NCBI GenBank assembly: GCA_016710365.1
Contig: JADJVW010000018.1
Span: 1 to 64,000 of the forward strand
From: Candidatus Caldilinea saccharophila
Lineage (GTDB): Bacteria; Chloroflexota; Anaerolineae; Caldilineales; Caldilineaceae
Length of the DNA stretch: 64,000 nucleotides
Direction of reading: 5' to 3'
Part shown: positions 1-10,197 of the stretch, piece after piece
Numbering within the stretch: the stretch's first letter is position 1
Layout of the letters: each line of letters starts with the position of its first letter
Position numbers and translations under genes: made by a program
The notes under the pieces: generated by a model
Seen by the model: the letters and a program-made list of their open reading frames with translations, nothing else
Database searches by the model: none
What the model was told of the DNA's origin: nothing

Positions 1-1
1 G

Positions 2-1114
2 CCGCGACGCTCGATCATCCCGGTCTGCGAACCAACGTTGGGCGGCAACGAGCTAAAATATGTCCAACAAGCCATCGAAACGAACTGGATTTCGTCGGCC
101 GGCCGCTTTATCCGTGACTTCGAGGCGCGCTTTGCCGAGGTTTGCGGTGTGAAGTATGGCATCGCGTGCGCCAACGGCACCGTCGCCATGCACCTGACGA
201 TGGCGACGCTAGGACTGGAGCCGGGCGACGAGGTCATCATCCCCACCTTCACGATGATCGCCACGGCCAATGCCGTCACCTATTGTGGCGCAAAGCCGGT
301 GCTGGTGGATATGGAGCCGGCTTACTGGCAGATGGACATCAACCAGGTCGAGGCACCAATTACGCCGCACCAGGCAATCGTGCCCGTGCATATCTACGGC
401 CATCCGACGGACATGGATCCGCTGATGGCGCTGGCCGCAAAGCATGGCTTGCTGGTGATCGAGGACGCGGCCGAGGCGCACGGCGCCGAATACAAAGGAC
501 GGCGCACGGGCGGGCTGGGTCATGCCGCGGGGTTCAGCTTCTATGGCAATAAGATCATCACCACGGGCGAAGGCGGCATGGTGACCACCAACGACCGCGA
601 TTTGGCGCAGTTGGCCTGGAACCTGCGCGACCACGCGTTCAGCCACGAGCGCCATTTCTGGCATAAGTTTGTGGGCTTCAATTATCGCATGACCAATTTG
701 CAGGCCGCGATCGGGCTGGCGCAAGTGGAGCAACTTGACGGCTTCGTGGCGGCGCGGCGGCGCAACGCGGCTGAATACAACCGGCGCTTGCAGGACATCC
801 CTGGCATCCGCACGCCGTCCGAGGCGCCGTGGGCCAAAAATGTCTACTGGATGTACGGCATTCTGGTCGATGAGGCGGCGTATGGCATGAACCGCGATGC
901 GCTGCGTCGCGTCCTGGCCGATCACGGCATCGAGACGCGCACCTTCTTCATCCCGATGCACGCGCAGCCGGTTTACTGGCAGCAATTCAAGGGTGAGCGC
1001 TATCCCGTGGCCGAAGATTTGTGCAGGCGCGGCTTTTATCTGCCGTCGGCTTCGTCATTGCGCATTGACGAGATTGAGTACATTACCGATGTAATCCGGC
1101 AGGCGGGAAAATAG
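2..1114 (+). CDS. DegT/DnrJ/EryC1-family sugar aminotransferase (perosamine synthase-like), 5' partial
   Basis: A PLP-dependent aminotransferase that would transfer an amino group to a nucleotide-linked keto-sugar for surface glycan synthesis. The frame is open to the left edge and already reads IIPVCEPTLGGNE, the usual N-terminal motif of the family, before the first possible internal start (TTG at 38), so the true start lies outside the window. Visible motifs are the cofactor Asp in EDAAEAHGA, the Schiff-base Lys in FYGNKIITTGEGGM, and NYRMTNLQAAIGLAQ. The pattern resembles GDP-perosamine synthases from memory, but the exact sugar substrate is inference. The stop codon is the first unit of a heptamer repeat. 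Confidence 0.9.
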   Translation, partial: PRRSIIPVCEPTLGGNELKYVQQAIETNWISSAGRFIRDFEARFAEVCGVKYGIACANGTVAMHLTMATLGLEPGDEVIIPTFTMIATANAVTYCGAKPVLVDMEPAYWQMDINQVEAPITPHQAIVPVHIYGHPTDMDPLMALAAKHGLLVIEDAAEAHGAEYKGRRTGGLGHAAGFSFYGNKIITTGEGGMVTTNDRDLAQLAWNLRDHAFSHERHFWHKFVGFNYRMTNLQAAIGLAQVEQLDGFVAARRRNAAEYNRRLQDIPGIRTPSEAPWAKNVYWMYGILVDEAAYGMNRDALRRVLADHGIETRTFFIPMHAQPVYWQQFKGERYPVAEDLCRRGFYLPSASSLRIDEIEYITDVIRQAGK

Positions 1115-1192
1115 AGAGTAGAGAGTAGAGAGTAGAGAGTAGAGAGTAGAGATTGGAGAGTGGCAGGTGCGCACTCTCCAATCTCTACTCTC
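1112..1192. repeat. TAGAGAG heptamer repeat forming a 21-bp-stem hairpin between convergent genes
   Basis: Five perfect TAGAGAG units start exactly at the aminotransferase stop codon, followed by variants (TAGAGAT, TGGAGAG). Positions 1142-1162 and 1172-1192 are perfect 21-nt inverted arms with a 9-nt loop. The element fills the gap between two convergent genes and could act as a bidirectional terminator, though no T tract follows. It belongs to the same style of heptamer repeat found elsewhere in the window. Confidence 0.85.
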
Positions 1193-1195
1193 CAA

Positions 1196-2377
1196 TTATT
1201 GACCGCGCAAACGCAGCAGATCGGCGCGCAGCCCCTGGATCATCGCCTGTGGCGCCAGTTGTCCGACGGACGCCAGCAAAGGGGCCATGCCGCTGCGATC
1301 CCACCAAAAGATCTCCGGCTGCGGCCAGAGGGCGACCGGCCAATCGCCGCTGACCAATTGGAGCGGCGGCCAGCCGTGCAGCGCGGAGGGGCGCGTCTGC
1401 GGTTCGATATAGCGCATGTTCAACCCAAGCTGGCTGGGGGTGGCCCAGACGTGGAGCCACCAGGCCGGTGCGCAGTACAGCCCGTGGAGTTCGGGCAGGC
1501 CATGCAGCTCCATCCACACCTGCACCAACTGGGTGAAGGCGCTCTCCAGGCTGGTGATGTGGCCGGGCGGCGTGACCCAGCGGCTGATCTCACGAAAGCC
1601 TGGGGTGCGCCGGCTGAGCCGCCAGTAATGAAAGTTGCAGGCGCGCGCCAGCGCGGTTTTGTGCGCGACGCCCGGCGCCGGTTGGACGTTGGCGACCGAT
1701 TCGACGGCGCCGCCGCCCGCCGCCTGCACCGCCTCCGCGACATGGGGCGCGGCCCAGCGATTCCCCGCATAGATGACCGCGGGGCGTTGCGCAGGCGCGA
1801 GGCGCGCCAACGCCTGCCCGATCAGCCGGCTCAACTCCACCAGCAGCCGATGGGTGGCCGGGTCAGGATCATCAAAGCCGCCGACAATGACAAGGATGTC
1901 GGGCGCCGTGGTCACTATGGCATCGGTCAGGGCCGTGGTGTTGATGTCGGCGCCAAGCACGGTGTAGCCGATCACGTGCGCCGGGCTGCCGCACAGCGCT
2001 TCGTAGACCGCCTCCATGCTTTGGGTCATCGACAAGCCGGCGATCCAGATGCGCAGGTGCGGCCGCGGGCTGGCCGCGACGGCGATATGTTGCAAAGGAG
2101 GGAAACGCACGCTGTCGTCGCTTGTCGCCAAAGGCGCGGCAGTCGCTTCGTCGACCAGAACACGGTCAAGACGCTCGCCCATCTGACGGCATAGATCGAC
2201 GCCGGTCGCGGCGAGGCTGGCATCCTTGCGCCGCGGCAGCGTGTGCCATGCCGCCACACGATACGTTCCACTAACTTCTTCCAGCAGGCAGGCGCGTATT
2301 GCACTCAGTTCGACGCCGACGGCCAGGATCGACCCAGCGGGCGCGCGCAAGCCCGCGGCGATCGGTGTTTCTTCCAT
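1196..2377 (-). CDS. GlmL/MutL-like ASKHA-family protein
   Basis: A 393-residue protein beginning with a segment (SILAVGVELSAIRACLLEE) that resembles the phosphate-1 region of ASKHA ATPases, followed by GADINTTALTDAI and ILVIVGGFDDPD. These recall the MutL/GlmL proteins encoded next to glutamate mutase in other bacteria. No glutamate mutase subunit is visible here. The phosphate-loop glycine/threonine pattern is weaker than in active ATPases (VGVELSAIR instead of a DxGTTxTK pattern), so it may be degenerate. Start ATG at 2377 follows a GGGAG motif. It is the last gene of a tightly packed minus-strand operon (4-nt gap to the upstream gene). The family assignment is from recalled motifs only. 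Confidence 0.5.
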   Translation of the reverse strand: MEETPIAAGLRAPAGSILAVGVELSAIRACLLEEVSGTYRVAAWHTLPRRKDASLAATGVDLCRQMGERLDRVLVDEATAAPLATSDDSVRFPPLQHIAVAASPRPHLRIWIAGLSMTQSMEAVYEALCGSPAHVIGYTVLGADINTTALTDAIVTTAPDILVIVGGFDDPDPATHRLLVELSRLIGQALARLAPAQRPAVIYAGNRWAAPHVAEAVQAAGGGAVESVANVQPAPGVAHKTALARACNFHYWRLSRRTPGFREISRWVTPPGHITSLESAFTQLVQVWMELHGLPELHGLYCAPAWWLHVWATPSQLGLNMRYIEPQTRPSALHGWPPLQLVSGDWPVALWPQPEIFWWDRSGMAPLLASVGQLAPQAMIQGLRADLLRLRGQ

Positions 2378-2381
2378 GTCG

Positions 2382-3158
2382 TCAGCTCCCTGTCACCATG
2401 CGCCACCCACGTTCGAGAAGGCTGCTAATTTCTGCGGATTGAAAGCGCCAGATCCAATTGCCCAGCTCGGCGACAAAAAGGCTGAGCCGCGCAGCAAACA
2501 ACCGCGCAAAGAGCACACCCGCGGCCAGCCATACCGCCCGCTGCCCCACCCACACCCAACCGTGCACCAGACGCTGCACCCAGCGAGGCTGCTGCGCCAC
2601 ATGTCGATCGAGGTCGATCACAAAAAAAACCAGGGCAGCCACAGTCAGGCTCAGGGTCAACACACCGGTTGCAAAGAGCGCCGCCGGCGCTCCCCATTCC
2701 AGGCTGCTGCGCGCCGCATAGAGGAATTGTGGCGCCAGCGTGCCTTGTATCGCGCCGACTGCGGCGACAGCGACGCTGAAGGCCACCAGTCCCAGCGCCG
2801 GCAGCGCGCCAAGCAACCGCAAGCCTTGCCGCCAGCCACGCGGCGTGGGCTGTGCGCGCCCCTGCGCAAAAATGCGCTCCAGGCCGGCGATTGCCATGAC
2901 GGCTGCCAGCCCGATCGGAAGCCACTGCCAGGGTGTTGCCTGTGGCTCTGCGCGCAGGGTGGCGACGAGATGCAACGTCAAAATACTTTGCCAAGTGACG
3001 ACGACAGCATATCCCAGCACCGTCCCGACCAGCACATATTGGGCAAAGCGGGCAAGGAGATGGTCGCCGAAGATCGCACTGAACACTAATAGGGTGAACA
3101 CAAAACCGACCCAAACCCCGGCCGATCCGAACCATGCGGCTGGCAGGGCATTACCCAT
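2382..3158 (-). CDS. hypothetical integral membrane protein
   Basis: A 258-residue protein of unknown function. Hydrophobic stretches include GFVFTLLVFSAIFG, YVLVGTVLGYAVVV, the region around GLAAVMAIAG, ALGLVAFSVAVAAVG, LSLTVAALVFFVIDL and VWLAAGVLFARL, giving about six predicted membrane helices. Its start overlaps the 3' end of the upstream gene by 8 nt and its stop is 4 nt from the GlmL-like gene, so it is translationally packed in the operon. I do not recognise a domain. The neighbours suggest a membrane complex of unknown role. Confidence 0.6.
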   Translation of the reverse strand: MGNALPAAWFGSAGVWVGFVFTLLVFSAIFGDHLLARFAQYVLVGTVLGYAVVVTWQSILTLHLVATLRAEPQATPWQWLPIGLAAVMAIAGLERIFAQGRAQPTPRGWRQGLRLLGALPALGLVAFSVAVAAVGAIQGTLAPQFLYAARSSLEWGAPAALFATGVLTLSLTVAALVFFVIDLDRHVAQQPRWVQRLVHGWVWVGQRAVWLAAGVLFARLFAARLSLFVAELGNWIWRFQSAEISSLLERGWRMVTGS

Positions 3159-4222
3159 CGTGGCGTCTCCCCGTCAACAGCGCGATCAGGTTGCCCAGCA
3201 CAATGATGGCCAGGATCGCCAACGCGCCGTAGTCTTGACCTGCCACCTGCGACCGCATCGCGCGCACGTCGTCAGGCGCCGGGGTCTCTCCCAACAATTC
3301 GGTGTAGTGATAGGCGCCATCATAGCCACTGACCAGCCCCACCAATTGGCCGCTGTCGAGATAGGCGCGGAGTGGCGGGTCGGCGCCGGCGGAAGTGACG
3401 GCCACGACTGGGACGCGGTTGATCGGCGCAATTTGTTCCAGCCAATGCTGCACGTCCTCGCTCTGGGCCGCAAACAAGACCGCGAGATCGGCGCTTTCCG
3501 ACGCCAACAACGGCAACACGGTGGCGCCGCCCGGCCAAAAGCTCACCTCGAAAGCGTGATGCATGCCGATGGCGGATAAATCGGGCAGACGTTGCATTTC
3601 CACATTGGCCAGGCTGCGCCGCGCGGTCGCTGGGCCATTGGGCAACAAGGAGACGATCCGCAGCGTCGCGCCGCGGTCGAGCAGGTGGCGCAACACAGGC
3701 GCGCTCAGCAGATCCATCTCGCCGGCAGTGGCCGGGTCGTATGCCCATAAAATTTGTACGCGTGCGTTCGGCGCCAAACGATCCACTGCATCGAAGCCGC
3801 TTGCCACGCCACGCCACAACATTGGCTTTCCGGCAGGCAACGGCCAGCCAATCAGCAATGGCGCCGCGACGCCCACACCGAGGATGAGGAATATCCACGG
3901 CAGCCAGAGCGAGCGGTGTGGCTGCCGTGGCGCCACAGAGCCGGACGCCAACGTTGGTTCTTCCATCATCAACGTCCGTACGCGGCGCATCTGCTCGACG
4001 CCAAAGGGAAATTCCCTGCGCGCTTGGTGGTTGCGCAGGAACGTCTTTATCCTGCGGCATGGCTGCAACACGGATCGGGTCGAGCAAGCCCTGGACGCCG
4101 CTCACCAAACGCATCGCCGGCGCGGGCAACGGCGGCAATGCGTCGAGTGCAGCCGCGTCTTCTTCGTCCTCCTCAAAAGGAACATCGTCGGCGCCTGTAA
4201 AGCCAGGCGCGAGCCAGGGCTG
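3151..4222 (-). CDS. hypothetical membrane-anchored protein, frameshifted, possibly the continuation of the zinc-ribbon gene
   Basis: The main readable part has one membrane helix near its N-terminus (WIFLILGVGVAAPLLIGW), an extracytoplasmic domain with VQILWAYDPATAGEM, and a C-terminal helix (GALAILAIIVLGNLIALL). Upstream the reading continues in another frame with an acidic linker (FTGADDVPFEEDEED) and then PQDKDVPAQ. A one-base shift between about 4005 and 4040 joins the two. Further upstream the same frame is cut from the zinc-ribbon ORF only by a TAG at 4223-4225. The likely original gene is therefore zinc ribbon, acidic linker, membrane domain in one polypeptide. Function is unknown. 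It overlaps the next gene by 8 nt. Confidence 0.5.
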
Positions 4223-4396
4223 CTAGGTCCGCAAGGACGGCGTTGCGTCCGGTGAAGCGGCGTCTGGCGCAGCGTCGCCGGGCGCCGCTTCAGCCCGCGG
4301 TTGCGGTTCGCCGCGTAGATCCGCGCCGCAGCGGTTACAGAAATTCGAGCCGGTGCGGTTCGGCGTGCCGCAGTGCGAGCAAAGCAAGGCAGGCAT
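4223..4396 (-). CDS. zinc-ribbon protein, truncated by an in-frame TAG
   Basis: The 57-residue ORF starts MPALLCSHCGTPNRTG and carries CxxC (CSHC) and CxxxC (CNRCG) pairs of a zinc-ribbon domain, then a Pro/Ala/Asp-rich linker, and stops at TAG (4223-4225). The frame after the TAG stays open with a matching low-complexity linker, so a single substitution (for example CAG to TAG) or an assembly error may have cut a longer gene. ATG at 4396 lies 2 nt from the end of the upstream membrane gene. Zinc ribbons fused to membrane segments are common in uncharacterised bacterial membrane proteins. Confidence 0.6.
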   Translation of the reverse strand: MPALLCSHCGTPNRTGSNFCNRCGADLRGEPQPRAEAAPGDAAPDAASPDATPSLRT

Positions 4397-4398
4397 GG

Positions 4399-5024
4399 CT
4401 ACGGTCTCCCCAAGAGCAGGCGCAGGCCAACCACCAGCAAAGCCAGGCTGCCGCCCAGCAACACGCCACGCAGCGCGGCCATCACCGGCGCGTTGAGAAG
4501 CCAATCGGCCACACCGGCGCTCTCCGGCGGCAGCCATGCAAAGATAAACGGGGTCTGAGCGGCCAGAATCACGAGGAAGCCAGCCAACATCCACGCACCG
4601 CCGCGCCGTCCGATGCGGAGATATTGAAAGGCGGCCGCGGCCATGAAAAAGACGAGCAAAGCAAACAGCGCCGCCTGCCCGGGGGCAATCACCGCATCAA
4701 ACACCCATTCGAGCAGTGGACTGGTCGCACCCGCCGGGCTGAGTAAACCTGCACCGGCTACTGCAATCAACATCGCAATCAATGCCAGGCTTAACACCCA
4801 ATCGCGCTGGCCCCAGGGCGATGCGGCGCATATGCAGCCAGAGCACGTTGACAATCCCCAGGAGTAAAGCGACGCCGCCCAACAACAGCGCCCATTCGTA
4901 GCCCGCGCGCACGATGGCTGAAAACCCCGCCCAACCCGGCGCGGCTCAGCACGACAAAGATCAGCGCGGCCATGAGCAAGATCGCAAAGAGCCAGTTGCT
5001 GCGCACCGGTGGAGAACTAGACAT
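4399..5024 (-). CDS. hypothetical membrane protein with two frameshifts
   Basis: Three successive frames join into one protein of about 208 residues. It begins MSSSPPVRSNWLFAILLMAA at 5024, shifts near the CCCC run at 4924-4927 into a frame reading YEWALLLGGVALLLGIVNV, then shifts near 4811-4818 into VLSLALIAMLIAVAGAGLL and two more hydrophobic segments. That gives about five or six membrane helices and no recognisable catalytic motif. Both breaks lie in short G/C runs, which fits sequencing error better than decay. It sits between the 5121-5663 gene and the zinc-ribbon gene in the same operon. Confidence 0.5.
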
Positions 5025-5085
5025 GAGCGAACCGTTCTATCATCGTAAGTATGCGTGATGCGTAATGTGACAATTTAGGGAGACT

Positions 5086-5115
5086 ACGCCCCTCGCAACT
5101 CGCCCCTCCGCAACT
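5086..5115. repeat. GCGAGTT/GCGAGGG-type heptamer repeat (on the minus strand)
   Basis: The short gap between two minus-strand membrane protein genes holds, on the minus strand, alternating GAGTTGC and GAGGGGC units. The same motif makes the longer array at 43510-43565. Confidence 0.65.
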
Positions 5116-5120
5116 CAAAG

Positions 5121-5663
5121 TCATGCAAGCGCGGCAATCAACAACAGCGCAACCGCCATCACCACGCCTGCCCACGCAAGCCAGCCATCGCTGCCCGCGG
5201 CGTCGGAGAAGCGGGCAAGCGGTGACGTTTCCCAGCGGCCTCCGGCTGCCGGGTTGGTTTCCGGTGCGACCGCCGGCGCGGCCCACGGCGGCAGATCGTG
5301 CGCTCTGCGGTGGAAGGCGGCGCGCTGCGTATCCCAAGTGGTCAGCGCTGCCAGGTGCGTCGCCACGTCCGGCGCGGTGTACGCAGTCACAGTCGGCAGC
5401 GTTCGCAGTGGAGCGTTTGGCGGGCGCGTATGCCAAAGCGCTGCCAACCAAAGCGGGCTTGTCCCGCCCACGGTCAGGCGCGGCGCGGCAAGGTCATTGC
5501 GATGCGCGTCGAGCAGCGCGAGCGCGAGTACGGCGTTCATGCCTGCCAGCCCGCTGGCGGTCGCGTCGATGGTGAAGACCGGCGCCTCACCGCTCTCCAG
5601 GCTGAGATCCAGCGTTCCGCGCCATTGTGTTGCAATGGTGCGCGGGCTGAGACCCTGATTCAT
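5121..5663 (-). CDS. hypothetical protein with C-terminal membrane anchor
   Basis: A 180-residue protein with a mostly polar body and a C-terminal hydrophobic helix (AWAGVVMAVALLLIAALA), so it is probably tail-anchored. The first part contains GTLDLSLESGEAPVFTIDA and a segment rich in small residues (GLAGMNAVLALALLDAH). No known domain was recognised. Its ATG at 5663 overlaps the stop of the upstream gene by 4 nt (ATGA type), placing it second in the minus-strand operon that ends with the GlmL-like gene. Confidence 0.5.
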   Translation of the reverse strand: MNQGLSPRTIATQWRGTLDLSLESGEAPVFTIDATASGLAGMNAVLALALLDAHRNDLAAPRLTVGGTSPLWLAALWHTRPPNAPLRTLPTVTAYTAPDVATHLAALTTWDTQRAAFHRRAHDLPPWAAPAVAPETNPAAGGRWETSPLARFSDAAGSDGWLAWAGVVMAVALLLIAALA

Positions 5664-5911
5664 TTGGCAACTTCCTCTAAGCTTTGCTGCAAGGCGGCAA
5701 AGGCATCAGGGTCATTGAGGATGGCAGCCCACGCGCCCACCGTCCCCAGCCCGGCCAACCCTGCCAGCGGCGCGGCCGTGAGCAGCGCCTGTCCTGCGAT
5801 AAAGCGCCACGGCCGATGCGCGGTCAGGAAGAGCAACACCGGCAAAGCCAGTCGGCGCTGCGCAAGCTGTGCAATGATGGGGTGGGAGGCTGGTTTTACT
5901 ATCCCGGACAT
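5660..5911 (-). CDS. small hypothetical membrane protein
   Basis: An 83-residue protein starting MSGIVKPASHPIIAQLAQRR, with hydrophobic segments LALPVLLFLTA and AGQALLTAAPLAGLAGLGTV. It is the first gene of the minus-strand operon 1196-5911 and overlaps the next by 4 nt. No domain was recognised. The tight packing and hydrophobicity support a real gene, but there is no strong ribosome binding site and the start could differ. Confidence 0.45.
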   Translation of the reverse strand: MSGIVKPASHPIIAQLAQRRLALPVLLFLTAHRPWRFIAGQALLTAAPLAGLAGLGTVGAWAAILNDPDAFAALQQSLEEVAK

Positions 5912-5991
5912 TTACCCTGCACTTTGGATCATGGTATAGCTGATCGATGCGGTCATTATAGTGGCGCGCGGAAAAAAGTGGAAACGCCTGC

Positions 5992-6879
5992 TTAGTTGCG
6001 CCGCAGCTCGGTGAAGCCCTCGCCGAGCGCTTGCTGCGTCGTGCCGATGATGACAAAGGCATGGGGATCGTGCGCGGCGACCACGCGTTTCAGATCGCCG
6101 ACTTGTGGCCGGTAGATCGTACACAGCACGATCGTACGTTTTTCTCCCGTGTAGCCGCCGACTGCTTCCCAGTAGCTGACGCCGCGGCCAAGCTCGGCGA
6201 TCAACGCCTGTGTGATCGCCTGCGGTTGGGTCGTGACCACCATGGCCGTGCGTGCGCGGCTTGGCCCTTCCATGACAAAATCCGCGGCCTGGCCACTCAG
6301 CAGCAAAGTCAGCATGGAATACAGTGCGATCTCCCAGCCGAAAACGATTCCGGCGGCCACCACGATGGCGCCATCGACAAAGAGGTAAATCTGGCTCAAC
6401 GACAGCCCGGTTTTGACCTGGATGATACGACCGATGATCGCGGTCCCGCCCATAGTAGCGCCGGCGAGATAGAGCAGACCGCCGCCGATGCCGCCCACCA
6501 GTCCAGCATAAATCGCACTGAGCAGAACGTTGTTGGTGATCGGCCATTCCGGCAGCATGGCAGGTAAGGACTGGTTGAACAGTCCAGTCGTCACAGAGAA
6601 GATCAAGACCGCTAACGCCGTCGAGAAAAGAAATCGCCAGCGCCCCAGATAGAAGAACCCTACGGCAAAGAGGGGAATGTTCATGAGCAAATACATCACC
6701 GAGATCGGCCACCCTGTGAAATGGTTGATAAGAATGGCAATGCCGCTGACGCCGCCGGCCGCGATGTTATAAGGCACTTGAAATAGAGCGAATCCCACGC
6801 CAGCCAGCACAGAACCGATGATAATCAATAGTAAACGCCACAGCTCATCCAGAATGCGAGACCACTGAAATCGTTTCAT
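5992..6879 (-). CDS. YitT-family membrane protein (DUF161 plus C-terminal DUF2179)
   Basis: A 295-residue membrane protein. Five or six hydrophobic helices occur in the first two thirds (LLLIIIGSVLAGVGFALF, GGVSGIAILINHFTG, GLVGGIGGGLLYLAGATMGG), with the glycine-rich repeats typical of YitT proteins. A soluble C-terminal domain follows (RTAMVVTTQPQAITQALIAE, GGYTGEKRTIVLCTI), matching DUF2179. The start at 6879 is chosen over an upstream GTG-type extension because a GGAAAGGGA ribosome site lies 6-8 nt before it and the protein then begins as the family does. It is divergent from the LacI gene. Substrate and function of YitT proteins are poorly known. Confidence 0.85.
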   Translation of the reverse strand: MKRFQWSRILDELWRLLLIIIGSVLAGVGFALFQVPYNIAAGGVSGIAILINHFTGWPISVMYLLMNIPLFAVGFFYLGRWRFLFSTALAVLIFSVTTGLFNQSLPAMLPEWPITNNVLLSAIYAGLVGGIGGGLLYLAGATMGGTAIIGRIIQVKTGLSLSQIYLFVDGAIVVAAGIVFGWEIALYSMLTLLLSGQAADFVMEGPSRARTAMVVTTQPQAITQALIAELGRGVSYWEAVGGYTGEKRTIVLCTIYRPQVGDLKRVVAAHDPHAFVIIGTTQQALGEGFTELRRN

Positions 6880-6937
6880 CGTTTTTTCCCTTTCCGGGCC
6901 GATTTTTATTAAAAAGGTAAGAAAAATCCCAAAGTGG

Positions 6938-6966
6938 TTGACACAAACCCTTGAGTCTGTTATAAC
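6938..6966 (+). promoter_or_regulatory. sigma70-type promoter for the lacI-like gene and transporter locus
   Basis: TTGACA (6938-6943), a 17-nt spacer and TATAAC (6961-6966) form a near-consensus promoter directed at the LacI-family gene at 7070. The 13-bp palindrome at 6987-6999 starts about 20 nt downstream of the -10 box. Confidence 0.75.
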
Positions 6967-6986
6967 TGGAATCGCCCAAATGAACA

Positions 6987-6999
6987 TGTTTAGTAAACA
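6987..6999. promoter_or_regulatory. putative operator, 13-bp perfect palindrome
   Basis: TGTTTA-G-TAAACA lies just after the expected transcription start of the promoter at 6938-6966, a position suited to repression. LacI-family operators are often TGTnAA-type palindromes, so autoregulation by the adjacent regulator is plausible. An 11-nt direct repeat (TCGTTCTTACC at 7034 and 7052) lies further downstream in the leader. Confidence 0.5.
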
Positions 7000-7069
7000 A
7001 CTGTGATAAGTGTTTCGTTATCTGATTCTGCTTTCGTTCTTACCTGAGACATCGTTCTTACCGATATAT

Positions 7070-8101
7070 ATGGCCAGTGCACGCAAGATTGCAAAAGAAG
7101 CAGGCGTCTCAATCGGCACCGTCTCGCGCGTCCTCAATAACAAGATGGGCGTCAGCGAAGATACTCGGCGCCGCGTCATGGAAGTTGCTCAGGGACTGAA
7201 CTACACACTGCCCAAGCGACTGCCGTTGCCGATGCTGGCCGTCACGCATATTGGCCTGCTGGCCAAGCCGGTTTCCGAAACCAGCATCCTTGCCAACCCA
7301 TTCTATGCGGATGTGTATCATGGCGTCGAGCAGGCTTGCAGCGATCTGGATATCCATCTTGCCTTCAATGTGATGGAGATTGCCGATGAGCGCCTACGCA
7401 AGTTGCCAACTTTGCTCAATGACGAACGCATCGGTGGGCTGATTACGCTTGGCGCCTTGCCCCATAGTGTGGTCGCAGCGTTGACGCGCGTCATCGACGC
7501 CCCCTGCGTCATGGTGGATAATTGGGCGCCGGATACGCCGTGGGACAGCGTTATGATGGACAACACCGGCGGTATGTCGGCGGTGGTTGCGCATCTGATC
7601 GCGCAGGGCCATCAGCAGATCGTCTTTGTCGCTGGACCGGAGCACCCAAGTATCGTCGAACGTCAAGCCGGGTACGAGGGCGCCATGCACCAGCATGGGC
7701 TGACGCCGCAAATTATCGAGACTCCCGATTTGGGAATTCCTGACGGTGAAGCCGCGGCCGAGATGTTGATTGAGGTCCACAGCGACGCGACGGCAGTCGT
7801 GTGCGCCAACGATATGCAGGCGATCGGCGTGATTCGACGTTTTACGCAACAAGGCATCGCTGTACCCGAACAGATCGCGGTCACCGGTTTTGATGACATC
7901 CAAATGGCCAGCTTTATCCAACCAACCTTGACCACCATGCATGTCGATCGTGTGGCGCTGGGACGGCTGGCCGTCGATCTGCTGTTAGGCCGTGTCAATG
8001 CACCCTGGCGACCCGCGGTGCGTTGCACGATGAGTGTTTCGTTTGTGATGCGGGAATCTACAGCAGGGCTGACGGTGGATTTGCACGCTGCCGTTGGATA
8101 G
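7070..8101 (+). CDS. LacI-family transcriptional regulator
   Basis: A 343-residue regulator. The N-terminal helix-turn-helix reads ARKIAKEAGVSIGTVSRVLN, followed by a hinge helix and a periplasmic-binding-like sugar sensor (IGLLAKPVSE, GGLITLGALP, VVCANDMQAIGVIRRF, VAVTGFDDI-type motif ITGFDDIQMAS read as VTGFDDIQMA). The start at ATG 7070 fits the family N-terminus; an upstream in-frame GTG at 7010 would add 20 unrelated residues. It precedes a Dpp-type ABC importer and a mannosidase in the same direction and probably controls them in response to the imported sugar. The effector is not deducible from sequence. Confidence 0.93.
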   Translation: MASARKIAKEAGVSIGTVSRVLNNKMGVSEDTRRRVMEVAQGLNYTLPKRLPLPMLAVTHIGLLAKPVSETSILANPFYADVYHGVEQACSDLDIHLAFNVMEIADERLRKLPTLLNDERIGGLITLGALPHSVVAALTRVIDAPCVMVDNWAPDTPWDSVMMDNTGGMSAVVAHLIAQGHQQIVFVAGPEHPSIVERQAGYEGAMHQHGLTPQIIETPDLGIPDGEAAAEMLIEVHSDATAVVCANDMQAIGVIRRFTQQGIAVPEQIAVTGFDDIQMASFIQPTLTTMHVDRVALGRLAVDLLLGRVNAPWRPAVRCTMSVSFVMRESTAGLTVDLHAAVG

Positions 8102-8176
8102 ATAACGAAAGGAGAAGGCTGAATCGAGAAAAGTTCCTGGCGTCTGTTTATGTCCTGTTTTATTTTCTTTTCAACG

Positions 8177-8192
8177 CCTCCTAATGAGGAGG
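8177..8192 (+). promoter_or_regulatory. hairpin that pairs the Shine-Dalgarno of the binding-protein gene
   Basis: CCTCCT (8177-8182), AATG loop, AGGAGG (8187-8192), placed 8 nt before the ATG at 8201. The ribosome site is one arm of the stem, so folding could limit initiation. A second purine run (GAGGAG) closer to the ATG might still serve. Confidence 0.4.
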
Positions 8193-8200
8193 AGAGGAGT

Positions 8201-10113
<1,913 letters not shown>

Positions 10114-10134
10114 GCGACTTAGCAGTAGAAACAA

Positions 10135-10168
10135 CCAGGCCCCGCGCCCACGTGGGCGCGGGGCCTGG
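10135..10168 (+). other. 34-bp perfect palindrome between binding-protein and permease genes
   Basis: Positions 10135-10151 and 10152-10168 are exact reverse complements, giving a GC-rich stem centred on CCACGTGG. No T run follows, so it is less a terminator than an attenuating or mRNA-stabilising hairpin. Such stems often separate a highly expressed binding-protein gene from its permease genes. Confidence 0.7.
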
Positions 10169-10197
10169 CCGCCGGCCAGCAGCGCAAGGAGCGAACG

